This document shows, in pieces, positions 50,913 to 59,492 of a stretch of DNA of 64,000 nt. The notes under the pieces were generated by a model that saw nothing but the letters and a program-made list of their open reading frames with translations, was not told where the DNA came from and made no database searches. The first letter of the stretch is position 1. Every line of letters starts with the position of its first letter. The translations under genes and the position numbers were made by a program. The stretch comes from Isoptericola halotolerans (GTDB taxonomy: Bacteria; Actinomycetota; Actinomycetes; Actinomycetales; Cellulomonadaceae). The stretch is from the NCBI RefSeq assembly GCF_013149785.1, contig NZ_JABEZU010000004.1:415067-479066 (forward strand), written 5' to 3'.

Positions 50913-52901
50913 ATGAACACCGTCCCGTCCACCGCCCTCCATGTCGCCACCACCGGGTCCGACGCCGCGGACGGCAGCGCGGACAGCCCGCTGCGCACCA
51001 TCAACCGGGCCGCAGCCGTCGCACGACCGGGGGACACCGTCGTCGTGCACGGCGGGGAGTACCGCGAGTGGGTGACGCCGCCCCGTGGCGGGCTCAGCGA
51101 CAGCCGGCGCATCACCTACGAGGCCGCGCCCGGCGAGCACGTGGTCATCAAGGGTTCGGAGCCGGTCACGGGATGGGAACGGGGTGGAGGGGACGTGTGG
51201 ACGGTCGCGGTCCCCAACACCCTGTTCGGTGCGTTCAACCCGTACGCCGAGGAGATCGAGGGCGACTGGATCGTCTACCCGGAGAAGGACACGCCACGCA
51301 GGCACCTGGGCGACGTCTACCTGAACGGTCGGAGCTTCTACGAGGTGTCGAGCCTGTCGGAGGTCTTCGACCCACCGCTGCGCACCGAGATGATCGATGA
51401 CTGGACCGGCGCCACCGACCTCGTTCGCGATCCCGAGCAGACGCGCCATGTCTGGTACGCCGAGGTCGGACCGGACCGGACGACGATCTGGGCGAACTTC
51501 CAGGACGCCGACCCCAACGCCGAGACGGTCGAGATCAACGTGCGCCGGTCGGTCTTCTACCCCACCGAGCAGCACATCGACTACATCACGGTGCGCGGCT
51601 TCGAGCTGGCCCACGCCGCGAGCCCATGGGCACCGCCCACCGCAGACCAGCCGGGCCTGATCGGGCCCAACTGGGCCAAGGGCTGGATCATCGAGGACAA
51701 CGTCATCCACGACGCCAAGTGCTCGGCGATCTCGCTGGGCAAGGAGGCTTCCACCGGCAACAACTACGCCACGCTGCGGGGGGACAAGCCCGGCTACCAG
51801 TACCAGCTCGAGTCGGTGTTCACCGCACGCCAGATCGGTTGGGACCGCGAGCACGTCGGCTCGCACGTCGTGCGCCGCAACACCATCTACGACTGCGGCC
51901 AGAACGCCGTCGTGGGGCACCTCGGCTGCGTGTTCTCCACCATCGAGGACAACCACATCCACCACATCGGGACCAAGCGGGAGTTCTACGGGTACGAGAT
52001 CGGCGGCATCAAGCTGCACGCCGCGATCGACGTCACCATCCGGCACAACCGCATCCACGACTGCACGCTGGGCACCTGGCTGGACTGGCAGACACAGGGC
52101 ACCCGGGTCACCCGGAACCTGTTCCACGACAACAACCGCGACCTGTTCGTCGAGGTGAGCCACGGACCCTACCTGGTCGACCACAACGTCCTCGGCTCAC
52201 GTGCGTCGCTGGAGGTTTTCAGCCAGGGTGGCGCCTTCGTCAACAACCTCGTGTGCGGCACCGTCTCGCTCGAGCCCGTCGTCGAGCGGCCCACGCCCTA
52301 CCACGTGCCGCACAGCACTCAGGTCTCCGGCTATGCCGCCATCTTCGGTGGCGACGACCGCCACATCGGGAACGTCTTCCTCGGCGGCGACGCGCGCCAC
52401 GCCTACGGGCCGACGGCGCGCGAGGGCCAGGTCGTCGGCTACGGCACCGCCGGGTACGACGGGCACCCGTCGTCGCTCAGTGACTATCTCGATCAGCTCG
52501 CCGATCCCTCCACCGGAGACCACGAACGGTTCATGAGCGCCAAGCAGCCGGTCTACATCCGGGACAACGTCTACGCCTCGGGCGCAGCACCGTACGAGGC
52601 GGAAGAGGGTGCGGTCGTCGTCGACGAACCGGACGTCTCGGTGGTCGTCGTGGAGGACGGCGACGGGGTCTACCTCGAGGCGACCCTGCCTCCAGGTTTC
52701 GACCGAGTGCGCACCAGGCCCGTGACGGGCAGGGACCTCGAGCGCGTCCGGCTCGTGGACGCGGAGTTCGAGGACCGCGACGGCAGTCCTGTCCAGGTCG
52801 ACACCGACCTCGTCGGCACGCTCAAGCCCGCTACGGAGACCTACCCCGCCGGTCCGCTCGCCGCCCTCGCCTCGGGCGCATCGCGCATCCGGGTGTGGTG
52901 A
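50913..52901 (+). CDS. Beta-xylosidase, glycoside hydrolase family 120
   Basis: A 662-residue right-handed beta-helix enzyme without a signal peptide, hence cytoplasmic. It is colinear with Thermoanaerobacterium XylC (GH120). The nucleophile corresponds to Asp391 in GTWLDWQTQGTRV and the acid/base to Glu414 in LFVEVSHGPYLVDHN, with the 23-residue spacing of XylC (Asp382/Glu405). Other conserved stretches: GEYREWVTPPRGGLSDSRRI, SPWAPPTADQPGLIGPNWAK and IHDAKCSAISLGKEASTGNN. GGAGC precedes the ATG. It would hydrolyse imported xylo-oligosaccharides to xylose. Last gene of the LacI-controlled operon. Confidence 0.93.
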   Translation: MNTVPSTALHVATTGSDAADGSADSPLRTINRAAAVARPGDTVVVHGGEYREWVTPPRGGLSDSRRITYEAAPGEHVVIKGSEPVTGWERGGGDVWTVAVPNTLFGAFNPYAEEIEGDWIVYPEKDTPRRHLGDVYLNGRSFYEVSSLSEVFDPPLRTEMIDDWTGATDLVRDPEQTRHVWYAEVGPDRTTIWANFQDADPNAETVEINVRRSVFYPTEQHIDYITVRGFELAHAASPWAPPTADQPGLIGPNWAKGWIIEDNVIHDAKCSAISLGKEASTGNNYATLRGDKPGYQYQLESVFTARQIGWDREHVGSHVVRRNTIYDCGQNAVVGHLGCVFSTIEDNHIHHIGTKREFYGYEIGGIKLHAAIDVTIRHNRIHDCTLGTWLDWQTQGTRVTRNLFHDNNRDLFVEVSHGPYLVDHNVLGSRASLEVFSQGGAFVNNLVCGTVSLEPVVERPTPYHVPHSTQVSGYAAIFGGDDRHIGNVFLGGDARHAYGPTAREGQVVGYGTAGYDGHPSSLSDYLDQLADPSTGDHERFMSAKQPVYIRDNVYASGAAPYEAEEGAVVVDEPDVSVVVVEDGDGVYLEATLPPGFDRVRTRPVTGRDLERVRLVDAEFEDRDGSPVQVDTDLVGTLKPATETYPAGPLAALASGASRIRVW

Positions 52902-53055
52902 GACGAGCGTCGCCGACGTCACCTGGGACCGCAGCACGGGTAGGTGACGGTGCGGCGGATCACCTCGGCCGGCTCGTGGGAATGTGCCCGCCACACGGTA
53001 CTGCTGACCGAGAAGCACCGGGCCGCGTCGTGATGCTGGCACGGGTGCCTCCCCG

Positions 53056-53100
53056 GACGCGACCGAGATCGCGCAAGGTAGGCAGGCATGTCCACGCAAC
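53056..53100. repeat. Dispersed hairpin repeat, copy C (partial)
   Basis: GACCGAGATCGCGCAAGGTA, GGCAGGCATGTCCACGCAAC: about 45 bases match copies A and B with a few changes; the left 35 bases of the unit are absent. It fills much of the ~300-base gap between the GH120 gene and the phosphatase gene; nothing else is seen there. Confidence 0.6.
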
Positions 53101-53203
53101 CTGGCTTTGTCGATCCTCCATCCACGCACTTCGAGGTCATGATGACCTCGGACTGGTGATTCCATGACCTGTCTGAAGGCGTGGGGTGTGCCACCATCCT
53201 GCG

Positions 53204-53896
53204 ATGGCCGCTACTGACTCGATCCTTCCCGCACCACCGCTTCCTGGCGTCGTGCCTGCGCGAGCGCGCACTGTCTTCGTGGTGACGCACCCGGAGGCGA
53301 CACACCACGTCGACGGATTGGTCGGTGGCCAGTTCGACTCGGAGCTGACGGCGAAGGGTCTCGACGACGCGGGTCGGATCGCTGCGGCGTTGGCCGGGAG
53401 GATCAGCGAGGAGCGCAGCCGGTCCGTGGTCTCGTCGGATCTGCGCCGGACGGCCCAGACGGCGACGGCGATCGGCGACGACCTGGGCGTCGAACCCCGT
53501 CTCGACAGGCGTCTGCGGGAGAAGTCGTACGGGGTGGCCGGTGGTCGTGAGCAGTCGTGGTTGGACGAACGGTTCGTCGCGCCGCCGGCGGTGGGGGACC
53601 GGCTGCGTCACCACGAGGGGGTCGAGGGGGCCGAGTCGCGCCTGGAGGTCGCGTGCCGGGTCTACGAGGCGATGTCCGAAGCCCTGGCACGCGACGTGGA
53701 CGACCTGGTCGTCGTGACCCACGGTTTCGCGGCGACGTTCGTGGTTGCCGCGTGGATCGGGATGCCGATCGAGGCCACCGGTCACGTTGCCTTCCACGTG
53801 CGCTCGGGGAGCATCACGACTCTGCGTGAGGACGGCTTCTTCCACAACCGCGCCGTGGTGGCGGTGGGGGAGACCTCGCACCTCGTTGCCGACTGA
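53204..53896 (+). CDS. Histidine phosphatase superfamily protein with altered RHG motif
   Basis: A 230-residue phosphoglycerate-mutase-like protein. The first catalytic motif reads VVTHPEATHH where RHG is expected, so the histidine is kept but the phosphate-binding Arg is Thr and the Gly is Pro. SSDLRRTAQTATAIGDDLGV, the second Arg, and VVVTHGFAATF with the second His are normal. Loss of the first Arg may alter or abolish activity. ATG 53204 is taken as start; the frame opens a little earlier with no ribosome site. The gene stands alone. Confidence 0.8.
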   Translation: MAATDSILPAPPLPGVVPARARTVFVVTHPEATHHVDGLVGGQFDSELTAKGLDDAGRIAAALAGRISEERSRSVVSSDLRRTAQTATAIGDDLGVEPRLDRRLREKSYGVAGGREQSWLDERFVAPPAVGDRLRHHEGVEGAESRLEVACRVYEAMSEALARDVDDLVVVTHGFAATFVVAAWIGMPIEATGHVAFHVRSGSITTLREDGFFHNRAVVAVGETSHLVAD

Positions 53897-54011
53897 CGAC
53901 CGTCGCCACGGCTACTGAGCTCCGACGTGCGGGCCGCACTCTCGGTCAATCGCCGACGCCCCGTGGCGCGTTCATGACCACGGTCCCAGGGGGGGTCGGC
54001 GTCGAGCAAGG

Positions 54012-54818
54012 TCAGGGAACGACGGCGTGCTCGGTGAACTGGCCGCAGGAGCGGAACCCCAGGCGGCGGTAGACCGGCTCACCGTCGGGTGACGCCTGCA
54101 GGACCGCGACGCGGTGACCGTTGTCGAGGGCCGTGCGGAGCGTCGCCCGGGTGATGGCGCCGCCGTAGCCCCGTCGACGGTGGGTGGCGAGGGTCGAGAT
54201 GTTGTAGATGCCGGCGACTCCCGCATGGAGGAACACCTCGGCGGAACAGACCGGACGACCCTCGACGTAGCCGACCAGGTACCGGGCCGCACACTGCGTG
54301 GCCAGCGCCTGCGGCGCAGCCTGGGTGAAGAAGCGGCGGACCGTGTCTGCGGGCGGGTCCCAGTTCGCGGCCAGCACGGTGGCGTGGTCGGCGAGCTGCC
54401 CAGGTGTGGTGACCTGCTGGATGTCGAGGTCCTGGGCGCTGGGCGGCGCCAGGCTGTCGTCCAGCGTGGTCCACATCGCTGTCTCGTGCTCGGACGCAGG
54501 AAGGCCAGCCGCCGTCAGACGGGTGCTGAGGTCCGCTGGTGTTGAAGCGGGGCCCACCCACCAGGAGAAGGTGCGGCCGGTGCGAGCCAGTGCCCGAGCC
54601 GTCTCGGTGATGCGTACCGCGGCGTCGGTGACGGTGAAGCGGGCTGCGGCAACGATGTTGAAGGTGTCGTCGTCCAGCCCGCTGTCGGCGACCAGGAGGT
54701 CACCGCGTTCCGTCACGGTCGCACCAGCCATGCCTCTGTGCAGGTGACAGGCATGCTCTGCCAGGTTGCGCTCCATCCGGAGCGTCACGTCGGCCTCGTC
54801 GAGGAAGGGATCACTCAT
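54012..54818 (-). CDS. GNAT family N-acetyltransferase
   Basis: A 268-residue two-domain acetyltransferase. The C-terminal half carries [20 protein letters not shown] (motif A) and [20 protein letters not shown] (motif B). The N-terminal half is a degenerate GNAT-like repeat. ATG 54818 ([20 protein letters not shown]) fits the family start; 54836 is also possible, neither has a strong ribosome site. Substrate unknown. Confidence 0.82.
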   Translation of the reverse strand: MSDPFLDEADVTLRMERNLAEHACHLHRGMAGATVTERGDLLVADSGLDDDTFNIVAAARFTVTDAAVRITETARALARTGRTFSWWVGPASTPADLSTRLTAAGLPASEHETAMWTTLDDSLAPPSAQDLDIQQVTTPGQLADHATVLAANWDPPADTVRRFFTQAAPQALATQCAARYLVGYVEGRPVCSAEVFLHAGVAGIYNISTLATHRRRGYGGAITRATLRTALDNGHRVAVLQASPDGEPVYRRLGFRSCGQFTEHAVVP

Positions 54819-54968
54819 GGCAGAGGAGCCCAGCATGACCGCGGCAGGAACGCACGCGAATTGAGCCGCCCGGGCAGCAGCAGGTGCTGGGAGTGCTCGT
54901 CGCCAGCGACGCCCAAGGTCGCGCAGAGCATCCCTGAGCTGATGCGTGGTGCTCGAGCTGAACGGGTC

Positions 54969-55547
54969 TCATGATCGAGCGGGCGATGAGTTCCTGATCA
55001 TGCTGTGCACCACGGGTCCGTCGCCGGTGTGGTGGGTGTCCGTCAGAGCAAAGCCGAGTCGTTCGTAGAACGTGACGTTGCGGGCGTCGGAGGTCTCGAG
55101 GGACACGCGCGGCGCACCTGTCTCGTCGAGATGCTGCAGTGCTGCGGTGGTGACGAGGGTCCCGAGGCCTGCACCCTGCTCTTCGGGGACGACACCGAGT
55201 GTGGCAAGAATCCATGCGTCTGAAGGGGACGCCGGGAGGTCGAGGTTCGCGACGGCGTGGAGTCGGGTGCCGTGGAGGTCTGCGATCCTCTCCTGGACCG
55301 TTGCGGGTGGGGTAGGAGCCGTGGGTGGCATGAGGGCCGTGACGGCGCGCACCTGTGAGTCGACGAGCACGACGCCGTGTTCCAGCGCCAGCTGCAGGTA
55401 GATCTCTTGGAGCTCGGCGAGCCGGTGGGTGTAGTCGTCGTTCGGGATCACCCACCTCGTCCAGGGATAGTCGCGGAATGCGGCGGCGAGCACGCTCACC
55501 GCGGCGGGGAGGTCGGCCTGCGTAGCGCGGCGTACGGAAGTCGTCAC
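54969..55547 (-). CDS. GNAT family N-acetyltransferase
   Basis: A 192-residue acetyltransferase. LATLGVVPEEQGAGLGTLVT (acetyl-CoA loop QGxGxG) and VSLETSDARNVTFYERLGFA are diagnostic; ADLPAAVSVLAAAFRDYPWT is a typical start. It is third in an operon: membrane protein, HTH regulator, this gene, joined by four-base overlaps on both sides (start overlaps the regulator stop). Confidence 0.88.
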   Translation of the reverse strand: MTTSVRRATQADLPAAVSVLAAAFRDYPWTRWVIPNDDYTHRLAELQEIYLQLALEHGVVLVDSQVRAVTALMPPTAPTPPATVQERIADLHGTRLHAVANLDLPASPSDAWILATLGVVPEEQGAGLGTLVTTAALQHLDETGAPRVSLETSDARNVTFYERLGFALTDTHHTGDGPVVHSMIRNSSPARS

Positions 55548-55885
55548 GAGGCATCGCCTTTCAAGGGAGTTCGGCTCGGTTGCTCGATCGCACCGGTGTC
55601 TGCGATCTCTTGCAGGGTGCGCACGTGCTGCGAGAAGGCCTCGCTGCCGTGGTCGGTGATGCGAACCCAGGTGCGAGTCCGCCGTCCGGCGGCCTCCTTA
55701 CGGATCTCGACGAGGTCCGCGTCCGCCAGGGCAGTCAAGCTCTGGGAGAGGGAGGAGTCGCTCACCTCGACCAGGTCGGCGAGGAAGCGGAAGTCTGCGC
55801 TCTCGAGGTGTGCGAGGGCGGCGAGGACGGAGAAGCGGACGGGGGAGTGGATGAGGGAGTCCAGGTCCCTTCGCGGGTGGGTCAT
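55544..55885 (-). CDS. Winged-helix transcriptional regulator (HTH_34/MarR-like)
   Basis: A 113-residue regulator: HSPVRFSVLAALAHLESADF, RFLADLVEVSDSSLSQSLTA and IRKEAAGRRTRTWVRITDHG form the winged helix with its wing. ATG 55885 overlaps the stop of the upstream membrane-protein gene, and its own stop overlaps the GNAT start. It probably binds the ACTTTA-N7-TAAAGT palindrome in front of the operon. Confidence 0.85.
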   Translation of the reverse strand: MTHPRRDLDSLIHSPVRFSVLAALAHLESADFRFLADLVEVSDSSLSQSLTALADADLVEIRKEAAGRRTRTWVRITDHGSEAFSQHVRTLQEIADTGAIEQPSRTPLKGDAS

Positions 55886-56307
55886 CGGCGCGCACTCGCG
55901 AACGCGCAGGCGGCGAACGGTGACGCGGCGACGACGCCGGCGGCGACCCACCATGAGGCCCCGGTCGCGCCGAGGAGCTGCAGGGCGGGGTCGAGCATGA
56001 CGAAGTACAGGATCGCCCACGTCGCGACGGAGATCCCCATGTCGCGGATCCAGTGGCGTGGGGCGGCCTCATGGTTCCTCGCCACGGCGGACCACAGCAA
56101 CGCAAGGACGACGGCGAAGACTCCGGTCGCCGGCCACCACGGCGCTCCGAGCACGTCGAGCGCGACGGTGTAGGTGAGGGCGGTGACGGCGTGCGCGAGG
56201 CTCAGCCAGGGGTACCAACGCGTCGCCCTGCGGGCGTGCGCCGCGACCGTGGCGACCTGGTGCAGCTGACGTTCGGCTTCATGAGGCGTCATCTCGTTGT
56301 CAGGCAT
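55882..56307 (-). CDS. Small four-helix membrane protein paired with the regulator
   Basis: A 141-residue membrane protein: YPWLSLAHAVTALTYTVALD, WWPATGVFAVVLALLWSAVA, ISVATWAILYFVMLDPALQL and WWVAAGVVAASPFAACAFAS are four helices after a cytosolic N-terminus. This type of protein is often encoded with a small winged-helix regulator. First gene of the operon. Confidence 0.75.
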   Translation of the reverse strand: MPDNEMTPHEAERQLHQVATVAAHARRATRWYPWLSLAHAVTALTYTVALDVLGAPWWPATGVFAVVLALLWSAVARNHEAAPRHWIRDMGISVATWAILYFVMLDPALQLLGATGASWWVAAGVVAASPFAACAFASARR

Positions 56308-56313
56308 GAAAGC

Positions 56314-56332
56314 ACTTTAACATAGATAAAGT
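56314..56332 (-). promoter_or_regulatory. Operator palindrome before the membrane protein/regulator operon
   Basis: ACTTTA, seven bases, TAAAGT: perfect 6+7+6 inverted repeat seven bases before the ATG at 56307, overlapping the likely -10 region (TATGTT on the minus strand). Confidence 0.55.
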
Positions 56333-56643
56333 CACACCTCCCGAGTCATGCACGTCACCCCCGCCGAAGGGATATGCGCGCTCGTCTTCCTGCAGCCCTG
56401 AGCACCGGCGCGGGTCGGGAGGTCTGCGCGGGTTCCGCAAGGCAGCCCGGGTGCGAGCATCCTCCGAGGGGCACCACGGAAGGGTCGGCCATGAACGCGT
56501 CCTCGATGACGGGTCGTGTCCATGGTCATGACGACGACCTGGCCGCCCCGCGGGTCCGTCCGGAGGTCGGAAGGGCGCGCGCGCGCCACCTGACGACGGG
56601 TGGGAGACGGATTTTCGCCGGACCTGACGGCTACTCTCGGCCC
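56333..56643. other. Intergenic region without supportable gene
   Basis: About 310 bases between divergent genes. Reading frames here lack ribosome sites and family features. A TACTCT -10-like hexamer at 56632-56637 lies six bases before the next ATG. Confidence 0.5.
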
Positions 56644-56898
56644 ATGCGCAGCGAGACCTTGCGAAGGACCGCCCGGGGCGTCGCCGTCGTCGCCGCGCTG
56701 CTCGCGGTCGCCGACGGCTTCCGGTGGGGCAACCGGTGGTACGTCTCGACGATGTTCGGTGGCGCCCGGAGCGGCAACGACCTGGCGGCCGAGAGGCTCG
56801 CGGGCGCCCACGGCGCGCTGGTCGCGTGCTTGTGCTGGCTGAGCCTGGCGATCGTCGCCGCCGTCGTCGGCTGGCAGCTCCGCGTCGTCCGCGCGTAG
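56644..56898 (+). CDS. Small two-helix membrane protein
   Basis: An 84-residue protein MRSETLRRTARGVAVVAALL...WLSLAIVAAVVGWQLRVVRA with two hydrophobic helices and a basic start. TACTCT ends six bases upstream of the ATG, indicating a leaderless transcript. No family is recognised. Confidence 0.55.
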   Translation: MRSETLRRTARGVAVVAALLAVADGFRWGNRWYVSTMFGGARSGNDLAAERLAGAHGALVACLCWLSLAIVAAVVGWQLRVVRA

Positions 56899-56925
56899 CC
56901 CGCCCGACGGCCCGCCCACCGTTTG

Positions 56926-57336
56926 TCAGCCAGGCCCGGCCGCCGCGGTGATGTGGCTGAGGACGCATACCCAGCGGTCCTCCCGTCGCACGAACACGTC
57001 GGTGGTCCACTCGTCGGCGTCGAGTCGTCGCCCGGCATGATGAGCGGTGTTGGTGACGCGCGCCGTGAGCACTGCCGTCTCACCCCAGACCCGGACCCTC
57101 GGGGCCGTGACGCGCTCCATGGCCGTGTGGGTCAGCTCCCCGGACCGGACCAGCGCCAGGAACTCCTCCCGTGCTGTGGTGCCCTGCTCGGAGACGATCA
57201 CCCAGTCGTCCGCCATGAAGTCGGCGATCCGTCCGGCGTCGTTGGCGACGATCGCCCTGGACCACTCGTCACTGATCGCGACGATCTCTGCCGTCGGGCC
57301 ATCGCTCGACCCCGCCTCGCTCACGTCGTGGCCCAT
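56926..57336 (-). CDS. NTF2-like protein (DUF4440/SnoaL type)
   Basis: A 136-residue cone-shaped NTF2 fold: EIVAISDEWSRAIVANDAGR, IADFMADDWVIVSEQGTTAR, EEFLALVRSGELTH and WTTDVFVRREDRWVCVLSHI. DUF4440 proteins are small ligand-binding or isomerase-like proteins; no substrate is implied. ATG 57336 has GGAGGAGC upstream. Confidence 0.85.
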   Translation of the reverse strand: MGHDVSEAGSSDGPTAEIVAISDEWSRAIVANDAGRIADFMADDWVIVSEQGTTAREEFLALVRSGELTHTAMERVTAPRVRVWGETAVLTARVTNTAHHAGRRLDADEWTTDVFVRREDRWVCVLSHITAAAGPG

Positions 57337-57500
57337 GCGTGCTCCTCCCGGCCTGGTCCTCACAGACTCTCACCGGGCGGGCGGGGTCGCCGAGGGTCTG
57401 GTGGCGCTGCGCGTGGCAGGTCGCCGCGCGACAAGATCCGGCGCACCATAGCGTCGGGACAGCCGTGCACCGCCGGAACCACCACGAGGAAGGACAGTCG

Positions 57501-58667
57501 ATGGGTCTCTTCGGCCGCCGCAGACCGCCGACCACCCGCACGAGCACCGAGGTGCGACCGCCCGCACACGAGGTTCGTACCGAGGGGGGAGCGTCCCGGC
57601 TCTGGTCGGACGGTGTCGGCCGCGTCGCCACGCGGTCGCTGCAGGTCCTGGCGATCCTCACGGTGGTCTCCGTCTTCGTGTTCGTGGGCACGCGTCTGAC
57701 GCTCGTGGTGATCCCGGTGCTCGTCGCGCTCGTGCTGGCGGCGGCGATCTCCCCGCTGGTCTCGTTCCAGCGGCGGCGCGGTGTGCCGTCGATCGTGGCG
57801 ACGTGGACCTCGCTCCTGACGCTGGTCGTCCTGCTGGCGGCGGTCGTGTGGCTGGTCGTGCGTGCGGTCGTGGACCAGTGGGACGAGCTGCGCGACCAGG
57901 CGCTCGAGGGCTTCGACTCCCTGCAGTCCTACGTCCAGAACCTGCCCTTCGACATCTCCGAGGAACAGCTCGAGTCGGTGCGGGACTCCGCGGTGGACTT
58001 CCTGCAGTCGAGCGCCGTGGGGACCGGCGCCATCGCGGGCGTCTCCCAGACCGCCGACTTCGTGGCGGGCTTCTTCATCATGATCGTCGTGCTGTTCTTC
58101 TTCCTCAAGGACGGCCCGGCGATGTGGGAGTTCCTGCTGAGGCCGTTCGAGGGGGCGGGCTACGAGCGGGGGCACCGGGTCGGAGCCGCGACGATCAGCA
58201 CCCTCGGCAACTACGTCCGCGGGACGGCGATCGTGGCGGCGGTCGACGCGATCGGCATCGGGATCGGGCTCGCGATCGTGGGTGTGCCGCTCGTCATCCC
58301 GCTGGCGGTGCTCGTCTTCCTGCTGGCGTTCATCCCCCTGGTCGGTGCGACGCTGGCGGGGATCCTGGCGGCTCTCGTGGCTCTCGTGGCGGTGGGCCCG
58401 GTCGAGGCGCTCATCGTGGTCGCGATCGTCGTCGGGGTGAACCAGCTCGAGGGCAACTTCCTCCAGCCGATCGTCATGGGCCGGACCCTGCGTCTGCACC
58501 CGCTGGTGATCCTCTTCGCGCTGACGACGGGCACGGTGCTCGTGGGCATCACGGGCGCCGTCCTGGCGGTGCCGATCGCCGCGTCGATCTGGCGGGCGAT
58601 CCAGGTGTGGGACGGGCCCGACCAGCCGGCACGCTTCGCGCGGAAGAAACGTTCCGAGACCGTCTGA
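57501..58667 (+). CDS. AI-2E family transporter
   Basis: A 388-residue membrane protein with about eight helices. A charged periplasmic/cytosolic segment (WDELRDQALEGFDSLQSYVQ) follows the third helix; LAFIPLVGATLAGILAALVA and NQLEGNFLQPIVMGRTLRLH are the conserved family stretches. Proteins of this family export small molecules (autoinducer-2, ions); which one here is unknown. GAGGAAGGAC precedes the ATG. Confidence 0.9.
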   Translation: MGLFGRRRPPTTRTSTEVRPPAHEVRTEGGASRLWSDGVGRVATRSLQVLAILTVVSVFVFVGTRLTLVVIPVLVALVLAAAISPLVSFQRRRGVPSIVATWTSLLTLVVLLAAVVWLVVRAVVDQWDELRDQALEGFDSLQSYVQNLPFDISEEQLESVRDSAVDFLQSSAVGTGAIAGVSQTADFVAGFFIMIVVLFFFLKDGPAMWEFLLRPFEGAGYERGHRVGAATISTLGNYVRGTAIVAAVDAIGIGIGLAIVGVPLVIPLAVLVFLLAFIPLVGATLAGILAALVALVAVGPVEALIVVAIVVGVNQLEGNFLQPIVMGRTLRLHPLVILFALTTGTVLVGITGAVLAVPIAASIWRAIQVWDGPDQPARFARKKRSETV

Positions 58668-58708
58668 CGAGGGGTTCGTTCCCCGTCCGGCCGAGGGGCA
58701 CCAGAAGT

Positions 58709-59341
58709 CTAGGGAGGTCCCGCGCGCTCGCCGGCGCGATGCAGGACGAACCCTGCGTGGTGCAGGATGCCGCGGTGGTACTGGCCGAAGGCCCAGAAGC
58801 CGGTGTCGTCCAGGTAGGTGATGCGATCGTCGTCGAGCCAGAAGCTGCCGGTGTAGGCGTCGCGTCTGCCGCCCCGCGTCTCGCTGTAACGCCCGTCCGG
58901 GCTGAGGTACTGGGTCATGTCGCGGCGGGAGTCCGTCCATGCGCCCAGGCGGGGGGAGTCCCTGCTGAGGTCGTCCGTGCCTGCAGGACGCCGTGGTGCG
59001 CCGTGCCTGACCACCTGCTGCCCATGGACGACGACGGCCTCCAGGTCGCGAGGGCTGACGACCAGCATGCTCCGGATCGCCGAGACACCGACCGACCCCT
59101 GGATGACGGCGAAGGTCGCCGGACGACCAGGTGTGAGGTCGAAGCTGTCGTCCGGTGCCGGAGGGCTGGCCGCGAAGACCGTGTCGACGAGCAGGGGCAC
59201 CACGGAGCACCCGGACGCCTCGATGATCGTCGTGTCGTCGCAGGAGACGTCGTCCTCGGCGATGACAGGGCCGCTGACCCGCAGGTCACCACGGTGGACC
59301 TTGCCCGGAGCGGTGTGGATCGTGGCGTCACGGACGAGCAT
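58709..59341 (-). CDS. Atu4866 domain protein with amidohydrolase-like N-terminal part
   Basis: A 210-residue protein. The C-terminal ~80 residues (GAWTDSRRDMTQYLSPDGRY, SETRGGRRDAYTGSFWLDDD, RITYLDDTGFWAFGQYHRGI) match the Atu4866 family, a small beta-barrel of unknown role. The N-terminal ~120 residues (MLVRDATIHTAPGKVHRGDL, SVVPLLVDTVFAAS, PGRPATFAVIQG) look like the composite beta domain of amidohydrolases with the catalytic barrel missing. GAGGAGGAG lies upstream of the ATG. It may be a remnant fusion or a genuine small family. Confidence 0.7.
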   Translation of the reverse strand: MLVRDATIHTAPGKVHRGDLRVSGPVIAEDDVSCDDTTIIEASGCSVVPLLVDTVFAASPPAPDDSFDLTPGRPATFAVIQGSVGVSAIRSMLVVSPRDLEAVVVHGQQVVRHGAPRRPAGTDDLSRDSPRLGAWTDSRRDMTQYLSPDGRYSETRGGRRDAYTGSFWLDDDRITYLDDTGFWAFGQYHRGILHHAGFVLHRAGERAGPP

Positions 59342-59492
59342 GGTCGTCGGGCTCCTCCTCGGTCTCACCGCGGCGGGGGTCGCGGACGTCTCTGGCGACG
59401 AACCTACGCGGGTCCCGGTGACGTTGCCTGGTCCTGCTGCACCCAGGTTGACCAGGGCGGTCCGACCCGCCTCGTGGGTCGCGGCACCCCGC

